Positions 34,700 through 45,870 are shown, counted from the stretch's first letter. The stretch: 64,000 nt of DNA from Gnetum montanum (GCA_015680685.1 MNCI01007684.1:126653-190652), one strand, 5' to 3'. Notes: a model not told the origin generated them from the sequence alone. Numbers and translations: made by a program.

Positions 34700-36831
34700 G
34701 TGAGAAACTTCACATAGTGTCAAAATTGGGCTAAAAATGATCATTTCTAAGTGGTTTTCGGGAGTCATGCTACAGGTCACACTGCCACATAACTCCAGCG
34801 TGACCAACTTTTGGAGCCTCATAACTGAGTCAAAATGGCTTCATTTCAAGGGTTTAAGTCATCCTCAGGGTCTACTTTTGATAACTATAGGTCTCAGCCT
34901 TCAGAAATTCCAGATTTCAGCTCAAAATTGCAAGTTTTTAAGGTCACATTGCAGGTCACGCTACAGGTCACATTGCAACATGAGTCCAACGTGACCAACT
35001 TTTAGCACCTCAAAACTGAGTCAAAAAGGCTTTATTTCAAGGGTGCAAGTCATTATTAGGGTCTAATATTAACAACTATGGGTCCTAGCCTTCAAAAATT
35101 CTAGATTTTAGCTCAAAATTGCAAGTTTTGGAGGTCACACTGCAACGTGAGTCTAGCGTGAACAACTTTTAGGTCCTCAAAACTGAGTCAAAATGACTTA
35201 ATTTTAAGGGTGCAAGTCATTCTCAAGGTCCACTATTGACAAATATGGGTCCCGACCTTCAAAAATTCTAGAGTTTAGCTCAAAATTGCAAGTTTTTGAG
35301 GTCACACTGTAGGTCACACTACAGGTCAGGCTGCAACGTGAGTCCAACATGACCAACTTTTAGGGTCTTAAAACTGTGTCAAAATGACTTGATTTCAAGG
35401 GTGAAAGTCTTGATTAGGGTCCACTATTGACAACTATGGGTCCCAGCCTTCAGAAATTTCAGATTTTAGCTCAAAATTGCAAGTTTTTAAGTTCACACTC
35501 TAGGTCATGCTGCAACATGAGTCCAGCGTGACCAACTTTTAGGGTCTCAAAACTGAGTCAAAATGACTTGATTTCGAAGGTGAAAATTGTCCTCAGGGTC
35601 CACTATTGACAACTATGGGTCCCAGCCTCTGGAATGTTAGATTTTAGGCCCAAAATTGCAAGTTTTTAGAAGTTTTCCTGAGGTCATGCTATAGTGTAAG
35701 TCCAGCGTGACCTGCCAAAAGTAGCTTTGAACAGGGCACATTCAAGCTCAAATTCAAATTTCAGATCACTCTCAAGGTTAGACACATTTAGAGAAATAGT
35801 TGCATTCAAGGAACAAGCTTCAAAACTCAAAATTTTGTGTCAAGTGACTCATTTTATTTCACTCTGGCTAAAGTCATGCTGAGGACATTCCCAGCGTGAC
35901 TACCCAGAGTGAGTGTCTACTGAACGCCTAGCCTGAGTGTAAGTAGAAATGCTTCAAACAACCACACAATCACTCAAGTTGACATCTTACAATGGTCAAA
36001 TCAAAGATCTAGAAGTTTCAAGCGAGCCATAGCCAATTTCTCTTGTTGTACATTGTAAATTTTGATTTGTGGGCTTGGTAGGCCCTCACTATCTAAATTG
36101 CATGTATTTCCATGGGCTTGAGTGGCCCACACATTGTAAGATATGGTGAATTTCGTCTAGAACATAGCTTGCCCACACATGTCCAACTCATGCATAGCTG
36201 TCCATTGGACATGTGTCACAAGATCCACTTTCCTCTCATCTCTCAGCCATTGATTCCATTCTTGAATTTCGCACCCAAGCCTAATCAAACCCTATAAATA
36301 CCCTATCAATTCACATAAACAGGGTTTGAAATTTTTGAGTTAAAGAGCTTAAGAAACTTAGACCAGCAATCCTTGGGCGCTCGACACACTTGACTCGTGG
36401 CATCCAAGAACTTTCGAAACACATCACATCACCCCACACTTGACTTGCCATCTGCAGCTATGCTTTGATCGGTACACATATTTTCTATGCAATACAATAC
36501 AGCTCATTTTTCCAGCCATTATTTTCTATTTACTCTGTTTTACATTCAGTTTACGTTATGTTTACAATCCCAGTTTTGCATGCGTTTCTGTTTACATTTT
36601 GTGTGCACTGTTTACTTTTTAAAACATCAGTAATGATAACCCTAGTGAAAGCCATAGTTTAAGCTCAGGGAGGTCCTTGGTTGATTTGTGTGTAGACCAT
36701 CCAAGGCACTCTTCCTTCATTTACTTTTCCATCTTGCCCTCGAGGCGAAGGCAGGGTCAATTGTCTCTGCCCAATGATCTTTTGGTATTTGTTTTCCTTC
36801 CAGCTTTACACTAATGATTTAGGTTAGTACA
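34700..36831 (+). mobile_element. 3' LTR of the plus gag-protease element
   Basis: It ends 'aggttagtaca' at 36831, matching the left LTR end. It aligns with the left LTR from 35490 onward and also contains extra tandem copies (34700-35490) absent from the left LTR. 'cctataaataccctatcaa' occurs at about 36290. The start coordinate is approximate. Confidence 0.65.
34750..35640. repeat. 170-190-bp tandem repeats in the right LTR
   Basis: Five copies carry the landmarks 'ggtcac.ctgca.c.tgagtccagcgtgaccaactttt' and 'gggtccactattgacaactatgggtcccagcc'. The 'accaactt' landmarks are at about 34803, 34993, 35161, 35352 and 35531. The left LTR has only one full copy, at about 27121, plus a degenerate one. 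Confidence 0.85.
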
Positions 36832-37505
36832 CAAACTAGAGTAGCAAGTGGCTTCAACCTATGCATTATATGAGGAAGAGTTTGCAGAGAGAAAGGATGT
36901 GCAAAAAAAATATTTCATATTGCAAACTTAGAACTCAAAGTGGTCAAATCTAGCTACTAGGATTAGAAATCTGTAGTGGCAAACTTGGCCTACAAAGTGA
37001 TGAAGTATTAAGAATTAAGAAAAGTGACCAAGACATTTGAAGAAGAAAGACACCAGTTTGTAGCTTAGTATGTGAAGGTAAATAAAATTTTTCCACATCT
37101 ACCATGCCCATGGAAGATACTAACTCTAGAAAACATAGTAGAATTTGCTTGGATGGTACTTGATCCCATATAAGAAGATGAAAAACTTTAGGAACTACTT
37201 AACAAATACCATATTCTAAAGCCCAATGGAAAAGGAAAGAAGCTGATGTAGGAGCCAATGCCACCATGGACATGAGGCTACATTGAGATTTGTCATTTTA
37301 TTTTGTTTTGTTGTTTTGGATTGTAAAAAATTATGTCAATCATGCAATGACAATTTTGAAAACACCACTCAAACCATAATGTGGCATTTAGAGTCAAGTT
37401 AGTAATGTATATAAGTAGTCATGTCAAGGTTTGAATACACCTCACAATTTTGTAAGAAACTTTATCCTCCTTTTTTTTAACTCAAGGACGAGTATCTAGT
37501 TAGTC
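36832..37505 (+). other. 3' internal region of the Tat/Athila-like element
   Basis: The Tat element resumes after the nested insertion. No domain is recognisable, although the phrase around 37090-37260 reads as degraded coding sequence. 'actcaaggacgagtat' at about 37482 is a phrase that also precedes the polypurine tract of the minus element near 54930. Confidence 0.5.
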
Positions 37506-37514
37506 ATGGGGGTA
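37506..37514 (+). other. Polypurine tract of the Tat/Athila-like element
   Basis: ATGGGGGTA lies directly before the right LTR start TGATAAAATCC. This is the expected position for the plus-strand primer. Confidence 0.7.
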
Positions 37515-38386
37515 TGATAAAATCCTTTATGTTAAATGATGCAATATCATATCTATGATATCATAGCTCTACTTACATTCTTATAGATACAATGTAGTAA
37601 ACCCTTGTCATGAATATAAATACCAACCCATTGTTGCATCATTGGAACAATGTTTGCACAACACTTAGTGAAATTCTTACAGTTTCTTTCCATTGGTTAC
37701 AGTTAGAGTTAAAGTTACAAGTGAATGTCCCCAATGTAGTAACTAATAATTGTACAAAGTTTTTATTCGAGTGGATTGTACTTGGACACAAATCATGAGC
37801 AGTAATAAAGATCAAGATTGTTTGTTACCATTGCACCATCTCACTAAGATTAATTTTTATTTTCTATGTTATTTACAATTACTAAATCATTTACTTTTTT
37901 AGTATTTTACTTTTTCAATGTCCATTAGTAAGGCAAACTAAGTACAATTGGTTTTGAGTGTTTAGTGTAATCATTTGGTAACCCAGTAGTGACTTCACTT
38001 AATTCAGTCAGTAATGAATTCATGTGGTAATTCTAGTAACAGTCACATGAGTCCAAGGCATGTACGAAAAGCCAAGAATGAATGCTTATCACCATAGGCT
38101 AGGATACATCTAAATTTCTATTGTCATTTAGAATTAGACTTTATTCTCACTTTGATTATGAAAACACTTAGGATTAATTTGAGCCCACAACATCATGATG
38201 TCATATACCTCGTTGTGAGTTAAACCACACTACTTACACTTTACTAAATTAATGTGAGAAGACAACATTCATGAGCCAACTATCAACCACTAGCATATTG
38301 ACATTGTCTATTCACATATTATGATTTGGTCACATGTGAATGCTCATGACTTGTATGGTGGAGTGTTGGAATACCTAGCCACTCAT
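37515..38386 (+). mobile_element. Right LTR of the Tat/Athila-like Gypsy element
   Basis: It pairs with 14485-15324 and has the same start and end sequences. It is followed at once by TAGTTGT (38387-38393), the partner of the bases before the left LTR. It has a roughly 20-bp insertion relative to the left LTR near 37570. Confidence 0.85.
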
Positions 38387-38393
38387 TAGTTGT
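38387..38393 (+). other. Target-site duplication, right copy (TAGTTGT)
   Basis: Identical to 14478-14484, directly after the LTR end. Confidence 0.7.
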
Positions 38394-39194
38394 AGAGTTA
38401 GTCCATTCTATGATGGCAAGGTTAGAACAAATTTTCTAGATATGGATCTTATTTGGAAGGAGGACTTTATGCATCTTCCTTCATACCAACATGGGAATTT
38501 TATCTTAGAATAATGGGTTATGATATAGAATTAGTTATCTATTGCATTCTTGGCTGAATTGGTGAGACTCCTAAGTCTTGAAGCTAGATGTAGAACTTGG
38601 GTTTCTTGCAAATTTTGGATTTGATTATTGAGGCATGGCTTCCATGGAGCATGTTCTCTTTGTTAATGAGATCTCATAGGTCCATTATCAAGGCTAAAAA
38701 TAAATCCTTGTGAACCTTCAATTGATTATGAAAAAATAAATTTTGGTGATGGATGTCAAGCAAACATTTAGAGGGTCTAGGCTATACTTGTGAGAGAGGA
38801 GAAAATTCTCTTGGGTAGGAATGCGATTATGTAGGAGTATAAATATTTTAGACCCTATAAAGAAATGGATCTAAGGGATGTTTTGGAGATGTTGGTCCAT
38901 TAGGTTGGTCATATTTCACTCATCATGGAGTAGTGCCAATTTCTTGGCTCTATTAAGTATTCTTTATGTTTCATAAAAGGCCTTAGTTGAAAGGATGTAT
39001 AGGTCTTTTAGCGTTTGTACCCTCCTTCAAGCATACCATCATATTAAGTTGGATTACTTCCAAGAATTGATGGAGCTTGAACCCATATAAGAAGTGTACT
39101 CTAAATGCTAATCCTAAGCTCCACTTTCAAGATGATACTTCTTATGTGCTAGGAAGGATTTTGAGAAAGGTCTCAGGGCTAATGGTTCACATGG
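38394..39194 (+). mobile_element. 3' internal part of the outer LTR element
   Basis: Continuation of the element interrupted at 14477. It has no frame of 60 codons. A coding-looking stretch around 39110-39290 ends in a phrase that is also present at 9540-9690. Confidence 0.45.
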
Positions 39195-39727
39195 TTCCTT
39201 CCAATGGTTTAGGGATTATGGAATACTCTAAGTTATCCATTTAGGATACTCAATTGTTGAAAAATCACTTTGACATGGTGGTTTCAAGGAACAATGAAAT
39301 TCTATCTTGTTTCTTCCTCTTTGTCCTTCTCATCATACCCTCACATTGATAAAACTGTATGGAGTTTGATTCTACAATGGTCATAGATATGTAGGTAGCC
39401 TAGATTAGCACAACATCAAACCTTGTACTAGATCCCAAGTGGTCTGGGGGTAAGACATCCCTTGTAGATATTTGATCATCCTCACATCGATGATATTTAT
39501 AAGGTTATTTGTTAGCTTATTTGCTTATCCACGATTGGAGTCATGGATGTTCTTCTAGAGCTATATACATAACTTAAGAAAATTGAATGAATTACATGTT
39601 ACTGATGGAGAATTCAAGTGTATAGATGCTTGTTTAGAGGCATATTCCCTAGGTCTTTCACCCTAGATCCAAAGGATCTAAGGAAATTCCTTAAGATACC
39701 TCCGAGTGTTGAGACAACATTGTTACA
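39195..39727 (+). mobile_element. 3' LTR of the outer element
   Basis: Homologous to 9540-10086 and 1-350 and ends 'gttaca'. Shared phrases are 'tagatatgtaggtagcc', 'gatcc.aagtggtctgggggtaag' and 'ccaaaggatctaaggaaattcctta'. The 5' boundary is uncertain. Confidence 0.6.
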
Positions 39728-40043
39728 CATAATATTTTTTTTCATCATTTTTAATAACAAAGTTTTAGTAATATGAGCTTTAGATAGGCTTAAACACTCA
39801 AATTATAATATGTTCCTTATAATTATTTGTTAATGCTAATTTCTTGTGCATAACCCTGACCAACGTTGACTTTCCCATGGCCTATTTTGGTAACACAACT
39901 TTGTGAATAACGCTGACGTGTAATTAAAATTCCATACAAGCCATTTGGGTAACACAACTCTGTGCATAACCCTAACATGTTATGAAAGGTTACGTCCTTT
40001 GCATTCTTATAAATAACATAGTGCACAGTGCAGGAGGAGGAGG
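39728..40043. other. Short spacer, no gene seen
   Basis: AT-rich with three 'taaccctgac' or 'gtaacacaac' style phrases. It grades into the tandem array. Confidence 0.4.
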
Positions 40044-40480
40044 GCTTGAGTTCTGCGCAGATGCAGATCAGCATTGTAGCTGAACACAGGAGGGCTTGAG
40101 TTCTGCACAGATGCAGATCCAGCATTGTAGCTGAACACAGAAACGATGCGTAGATCAGAAAAAGATCAAAGCGTGGATCAGGGCGTGAGGGCTTGAGTTC
40201 TGCGCAGATGCAGATCCAGCATTGTAGCTGAACACAGAAACGATGCGTAGATCAGAAAAAGATCAAAGCGTGGATCAGGGCGTGAGGGCTTGAGTTCTGC
40301 GCAGATGCAGATCCAGCATTGTAGCTGAACACAGAAACGATGCGTAGATCAGAAAAAGATCAAAGCGTGGATCAGGGCGTGAGGGCTTGAGTTCTGCGCA
40401 GATGCAGATCCAGCATTGTAGCTGAACACAGAAACGATGCGTAGATCAGAAAAAGATCAAAGCGTGGATCAGGGCGTGAA
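40044..40480. repeat. 97-bp tandem array
   Basis: Unit landmarks 'gcttgagttctg' occur at 40094, 40191, 40288 and 40385, exactly 97 bp apart, and the last three units are practically identical. A shortened unit precedes them at 40044. Such uniformity next to decayed sequence implies recent expansion or active homogenisation. The array directly abuts the GH81 fragment. Confidence 0.95.
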
Positions 40481-40485
40481 ATAGG

Positions 40486-40682
40486 ACGTGGAGGCCGCGG
40501 TTCCGGTACTTCGACTGGTGGAAGCTCCATTCCTAGGCCAGCGGACTGACCAAGTTTGGGGACAGGTGAAACCAGGAGAGCATCAGCGAGGCGCTCAAAG
40601 CCTACTACGGCACCGCGTTGCCGGCCCGCGCTCTCGATGACCGCGACATGGCCGATGGCACCGCGACGCACCTGTCAATCTG
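40486..40682 (+). pseudogene. GH81 endo-1,3-beta-glucanase fragment
   Basis: In one frame the sequence reads RFRYFDWWKLHS, stop, ASGLTKFGDR, stop, NQESISEALKAYYG. This matches the highly conserved catalytic region of plant and fungal GH81 laminarinases (FDWWKLHSWA.GL..F.DGRNQES.SEAVNAYY). Both stops are single transitions: TAG where TGG (Trp) and TGA where CGA (Arg) are expected. The Glu of NQES, one of the conserved acidic residues of the family, is kept. The fragment continues ALPARALDDRDMADGTATHL and then ends. It covers only about 65 codons of a protein of some 600-700 residues, so it is a dead fragment, probably moved here by duplication or a transposon. Confidence 0.75.
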
Positions 40683-40690
40683 AAATCCCA

Positions 40691-40936
40691 TGTTTAAAAT
40701 CTGGCGCAGTTTCTGAAGACAGCATTCACGGATGGCCAGAACAGCAATGAAGGCTCTGCTGCAACATCTTCCTCTTCTGCACGCATTTCCCCTACAACTG
40801 ACATTGATTTTGCAGAATACCGGCAATGGGTGGAGGGCAAAAAGTTGCCATTTTGGAGAGCAAAAAGTTGCTCTAATGAAATACGTAGCCATAATTTGAT
40901 GATCCAGTTCAGATATCCAACAATTTTCATGCAAGG
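40691..40936 (+). other. Unrecognised open stretch, possible exon fragment
   Basis: An 82-codon frame without ATG reads LAQFLKTAFTDGQ, a Ser/Thr-rich segment, then DIDFAEYRQWVEGKKLPFW. It looks protein-like and is not part of GH81 or peroxidase as far as I can tell. A stop precedes it. The antisense strand is open over part of the same region, so the coding strand is uncertain. Confidence 0.25.
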
Positions 40937-40974
40937 TTTTTTAAATTTTTATCTTCGATATAAACGAAAGCTTA

Positions 40975-41690
<716 letters not shown>

Positions 41691-42430
41691 AGCTCATCTT
41701 CTTCGCTCCTCCTCTTGGTGCCTTCCTGTAACGCAATTCGCATCCATTAGTGGAAAATACCCAAAGAAACAAGAACTCTGAACTCTGTGTCGTCCTCGAA
41801 AATGATCGAAGAAAGAAATTCAATCAATAGACGAAGAAATCTTTGGCGCAAATAATCGAAGAAAAGAAAGAAATTTTACTCGAAAATGATTGAAAAAAGC
41901 CGGAAGAAATTTTACTTGAAAGTGATCTAAGAACTTGAAGATAATCCAACCAGAAATTTTCTTCTGGAAGCTCTTCGAAGGAAGAGAAGAGATTCGTTAT
42001 TTAAAAGAAAATCGGTGAGGGCGGGGATGATTGCATACCTGTCGGAAGAGTAAGCGCTGGGGTCAGGCTCAGGCTGGGACATGAGAGAAAGGTGAATTGT
42101 GCGAGCCTGCAGAAAACGTTATTCAATGCGGTGCCTGCGTGTGCATGCCAAGGAGACCAATGGCGGAGATGATGCGTCGTTGTCTGTGCTGCGGTGGCAA
42201 AGTTCTACGTGCTGCTGCTGAGAGAACAAACAAAGAAGCATCATCTTTCATTCATGTGCTTCTAGTGCTGCTGCTGTTTTTACCTGAAAAACATTAGGCA
42301 CATTTGCTTCATCTTTGTCAGTAGGTGTGGGGCAGACAGTGGCCTCTCCTCTCCTCTCCTCTGTTGTCTCATGCCATCACTGCCTCTGCCCGGCTGCCTC
42401 TATCCCTGCCCGGATTTCGTGCCTGGATTG
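41691..42430. other. GC-richer sequence, no gene identified
   Basis: Upstream flank of the peroxidase fragment, with repeated 'gaaatttta.t.gaaa.tgat.gaa' phrases at 41815-41945. The open frame at 42097-42297 (Cys-rich start) has no recognised motif. A (CTCCT)n run of about four units lies at 42347-42366. Confidence 0.4.
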
Positions 42431-42970
42431 AATGTTGTTGCACTGCTGTGTATGATGACCGTTCTCGCATATCGCGTAATTTTATGTTGTTGCACTGCTG
42501 TGTATGATGACCGTTCTCGCATATAGAGTGTTCACTGTGGCGTGGCTTTTTCAGATCGCGTTATGATAAGGCAATAATGGTTTTTTTTAATGCGCTGATA
42601 TTTTTGGGAACAATGATGAGGAGTTCCTGGGGCCATGTATATGGTATCCACGTGTGTTGAGCATTTTTCAAGTTCAAGTCCCGAGCAGAAAAATCAATGG
42701 TTCTACAATTACGACCTCGGAGCCATAGAAGCCCATGGCTCTCTCTTCAAACCTTTAAGGATAGTGTTGTGGGCGATGCAGACCATCTCAAGGATTGGAG
42801 AAAACCATTTCAAGTTTCGTAGTTAAGGATACGCCTGCACTTTTGCATGTCTGAATTCTCCTTGTTTTCACTATTATTGTTATTTCTTTTGTTTTATCAT
42901 TTCCCACTAAAAAAAACAGATTAAAAACAATTAACTTTGTCAAACTTTCTAATAATTCCTGATCAGCTTA
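42430..42970 (+). pseudogene. Third, broken copy of the 93-aa unit
   Basis: This copy aligns with 1266-1860. The leader phrase ('gtatgatgaccgttctcgcatat') is duplicated in tandem at about 42448-42522. The ATG region is deleted, FGNNDEEF survives, and a 2-nt insertion after the YPRV codons shifts the frame into EHFSSSSPEQKNQWFYNYDL. A deletion removes the segment that reads TAFYFVF in the other copies, and VVKDTPALLHV remains at the end. Sequence after the stop is conserved to 'cctgatcagcttactg'. The flanking conservation shows that the whole unit was copied, not just a protein domain. Confidence 0.7.
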
Positions 42971-42981
42971 CTGTATATTTA

Positions 42982-43123
42982 ATATATAACAATTAAATAC
43001 GGGTCCTTATCCCATGCCAGGCTGATTCTTTGTAGCGCGCTGCCGTAATATATATAACAATTAAATACGGGTCCATATCCCGTGCCAGGCTGATTCTTTG
43101 TAGCGCGCGCTGCCGTAATATAT
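42982..43123. repeat. 68-bp tandem duplication
   Basis: Two copies of 'tatataacaattaaatacgg' followed by 'gtcc.tatccc.tgccaggctgattctttgtagcgcg' lie 68 bp apart (42986 and 43054). Confidence 0.9.
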
Positions 43124-43274
43124 GTTTTAAAAAAACATTACGTTTCTGCTTAACGCCTGCTTGCGAAACAGCACGTCATGGGATTGATTCCGGCTGCGGG
43201 TAAAACGAAGGGCACATAGAAATATGTTATAATCATAAACTAGAATTTTATAAATGTACTTCGGATGATCATTT

Positions 43275-43440
43275 AGTTGCATAAGGTGTACTTTAAATTT
43301 TCTTGAATGGTGGCGTTAGTTGCATAAGGTGTACTTTAAATTTTCTTGAAGTTGGTGGTAGCGTTAGTTGCATAAGTTGGTGGTGGTGTTAGTTGCATAA
43401 GGTGTACTTTAAATTTTCTTGAAGTTGGTGGTGGCGTTGG
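43275..43440. repeat. Minisatellite, 'gttagttgcataaggtgtac' family
   Basis: Three full and one shortened copy of a 45-65-bp unit with the phrases 'gttagttgcataaggtgtac', 'tttaaattttcttgaa' and 'gttggtggtggcg'. Confidence 0.8.
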
Positions 43441-43984
43441 GTGTGTTGCCGTATTCAAGGTTATAAGCAATGTTTTTGAATGATCATTGGTACATTCAAT
43501 ATGTTAGAAATAGTGTGAATATGTGCTCCTTGCTTCTCTATAAATGTTTACTTTGATGTTAAGTAGAATATAGTAATAGCTTTTATTTAGATGTTGTGAT
43601 GTTTACCTTTCATGTATTATGAGACATACCATATGTGTACGAAGAAAAAGGCCTTAGAGGGTTAGGGATTGATCAACCCCTATTTTTTTAATAATTTTTT
43701 TCTCTTTTAATATCTCTTTTATGGCCTTCCCTTGGAAATACCTAAAAGGGAGCCAAATGGTTGTTGCAAGTCCCTATGCAAGTGTTACATACGTTTCCCA
43801 AGAATGAATAAAAACCTTATCAAGTTAAATTTCTTTGATCATGTATTATCTTTAACGGCAAGTAAGTAGTTCCGGTTATATTTCAGATTTTGCATTAGGA
43901 CTTTTATAAAAGGAAATCTTTTTAACATAAAAATTAAAGCAAATTACATGAAGAAGCTTTGCATGAGAAAAGTACTTTGAACTG
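43441..43984. other. AT-rich spacer, nothing recognised
   Basis: No frame, RNA gene or repeat with support was seen between the minisatellite and the ribozyme array. Confidence 0.4.
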
Positions 43985-44151
43985 GGTTGCACATATTTCA
44001 AATTTTAAAATTTTAAATTTTAAAGATTTGATCTTGTGTATCAAGGAAAAGAATGGGGAGGCTGAGAGAAATATTGCAGAAACTGTAAAATAGAAACACT
44101 GTTAAACAGAAAGTAATAGAAAGCTCAAAGCATTGCACAACGTCTATTGTG

Positions 44152-44193
44152 ACACAAAACCTTTTCAGGGACTTGCACCCCTCATCAGTGTGT
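44152..44193 (-). ncRNA. Hammerhead ribozyme motif, copy a (inverted)
   Basis: On the minus strand: stem I ACACA/UGUGU, intact CUGAUGA, stem II GGGG/CCCU (one G-U closing pair) with loop UGCAAGU, then GAAA. Stem III is AAGGUU, which gives only two A-U pairs. Core intact, stem III weakened. Confidence 0.65.
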
Positions 44194-44614
44194 TTAGGCA
44201 ATGCGGCTAGGCAGCCAAAGTTGCAAAGGCAAGGGAATGAGCATGCTAGTACATGTATAAATAGTGTCACAGCTTAAAAAATTTAAACTTCCACTCATAA
44301 AATTTAAGTGGGCCCCATTCGTCAAAGGCGAAATGGGGGTGGGACGATGTACTAACAAAACTATTACAAACAACATTTCAAAGGCAAACATGAAACATTC
44401 AACAAAACAGATCTACAAGGTAGAGCCAAAGGGTGTAGGGGAAAAGAAAATTTTAAATTTTAAATTTTATAAGCAGGAGTTTAAATTCCAAGGCGGGAGT
44501 TTAAATTTTATGAGCGGGAGTTTAAATTTTTTAAGCTGGGACACTATTTATACATGTATTGGCATGCTCATTTCCTTGCCTTTGCAGCTTCGGTTGCCTG
44601 GCCGCATTGCCTAA

Positions 44615-44656
44615 ACACACTGATGACGGGTGCAAGTCACCGAAAATGTTTTGTGT
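44615..44656 (+). ncRNA. Hammerhead ribozyme motif, copy b
   Basis: CUGAUGA and GAAA are intact. Stem II reads CGGG/CACC with two mismatches. Stem III is AAUGUU and stem I ACACA/UGUGU. Probably poor or inactive because of stem II. Confidence 0.55.
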
Positions 44657-44927
44657 CACAACAGACGTTATGCAATGCTTTGAGCTTTCTATTACTTTCT
44701 ATTTAACAGTGTTTTTGTTTTACAGTTTCTGCAGTATTTCTCTCAGTCTCCCGTTCTTTTCCTTGACACATGAGATCAAATCTTTAAAATTTCTAATGTT
44801 TTTCTCTCTATCTCGTTGCCTTGGAATTGCAGAGCCTTGCCTGACAGTGTCTTTTGCTGTTCTTTGGATTCTAACCACTTTCAGACCTTTCTGTTTTTGG
44901 TTAGGTTTTTATCCTTTTGCAGGTTCT

Positions 44928-45206
44928 TCACGGGTTCTGATCGCGTTGCAGGATTATGCAGACTAAGGCATGTTTCTTCTTGATTCGTGTCTTGTCAACC
45001 GCCCTGCTGACGTTGGTCTTCTTGGTTGTGCTCTCTTTTGAAGATGTTTTCTTTAGTTTCATTGCAACCTCTAGTTGTTTCTTCTTCGGCGGCATTGCAG
45101 ATCCTTTCTCCGTTGCTGTTGAAGATCTTTGTTCGTTGTTGTTTCCAGCTGAACATCTGCGTTCATGACATTCTCTGGTGTCAGACCTCTCATGTCCACC
45201 ATTCAA
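44928..45206 (-). CDS. Lys-rich frame in the internal region (unit 1)
   Basis: A 92-codon minus-strand frame begins MNGGHERSDTREC and continues with PPKKKQLEVAMKLKKTSS and ends ILQRDQNP. The equivalent frame is open in the third unit (47380-47658) with the same length and many substitutions. On the plus strand the same interval is open as a Phe/Leu-rich frame (MRTKACFFLIRVLS..., 70 codons) in all three units. Either frame could be real, or the openness may just reflect strong A/T and purine bias. The minus frame has the more protein-like, basic nucleic-acid-binding composition, but it is antisense to the ribozymes. No known domain. Retrozymes are normally non-coding. Confidence 0.25.
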   Translation of the reverse strand: MNGGHERSDTRECHERRCSAGNNNEQRSSTATEKGSAMPPKKKQLEVAMKLKKTSSKESTTKKTNVSRAVDKTRIKKKHALVCIILQRDQNP

Positions 45207-45473
45207 ACATGAGGGTTCTCCTTTTCCCCTACACCCTTTAGCTCTGCCTTGTAGATCTGTCTTGTTGAATGTTTCATGTTCGCCTTTGAAATACTGTTTG
45301 TAATAGTTTTGTCAGTACATCGTCCCATCCCCATTTCACCTTTGACGAATGGGGCCCGCTTAAATTTTATGAGCTGGAGTTTAAATTTTTTAAGCTGGGA
45401 CACTATTTATACATGTACTGGCATGCTCATTCCCTTGCCTTTGCAGCTTCGGCTGCCTGGCTGCATTGCCTAA

Positions 45474-45515
45474 ACACACTGATGAGGGGTGCAAGTCCCC
45501 GAAAATGTTTTGTGT
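45474..45515 (+). ncRNA. Hammerhead ribozyme motif, copy c (intact core)
   Basis: ACACA / CUGAUGA / GGGG-UGCAAGU-CCCC / GAA / AAUGUU / U / UGUGU. All conserved core positions of a type I hammerhead are present, stem I has five pairs and stem II four. Stem III (AAUGUU) is nearly self-complementary. The predicted cleavage residue is the U at 45510. Confidence 0.75.
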
Positions 45516-45828
45516 CACAACAAACGTTGTGCAATGCTTTGAGCTTTCTATTACTTTCTGTTTAACAGTGTTTCTGTTTTATAGTTTCTACAGTATTTCT
45601 CTCAGCCTCCCCATTCTTTTCCTTGACGCACAAGATTAAATCTTCAAAATTTAAAATTTTATGAGTAGGAGTTTAAATTTTATGACAAGGAGTTTAAATT
45701 TTATGAGTGGGAGTTTAAATTTTATGAGCGGGAGTTTAAATTTTTTAAGTTGGGACACTATTTATACATGTACTGGCATGCTCATTCCCTTGCCTTTGCA
45801 GCTTCGGCTGCTTGGCTGCATTGCCTAA

Positions 45829-45870
45829 ACACACTGATGAGGGGTGCAAGTCCTTGAAAACGTTTTGTGT
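45829..45870 (+). ncRNA. Hammerhead ribozyme motif, copy d
   Basis: Core intact. Stem II is GGGG/CCUU (two G-U pairs). Stem III AACGUU is a perfect palindrome. Stem I is ACACA/UGUGU. Confidence 0.68.

Noticed and set aside
40044-40480. Coding hexa- or long-peptide repeat protein on the minus strand
   Set aside because: 97 is not a multiple of three, so the frame changes in every unit; the array is non-coding.
42097-42297. Cys-rich 66-codon frame as a small secreted peptide
   Set aside because: There is no signal peptide at the start, the hydrophobic part is at the C-terminal end, and no supporting repeat or homologue is known to me.
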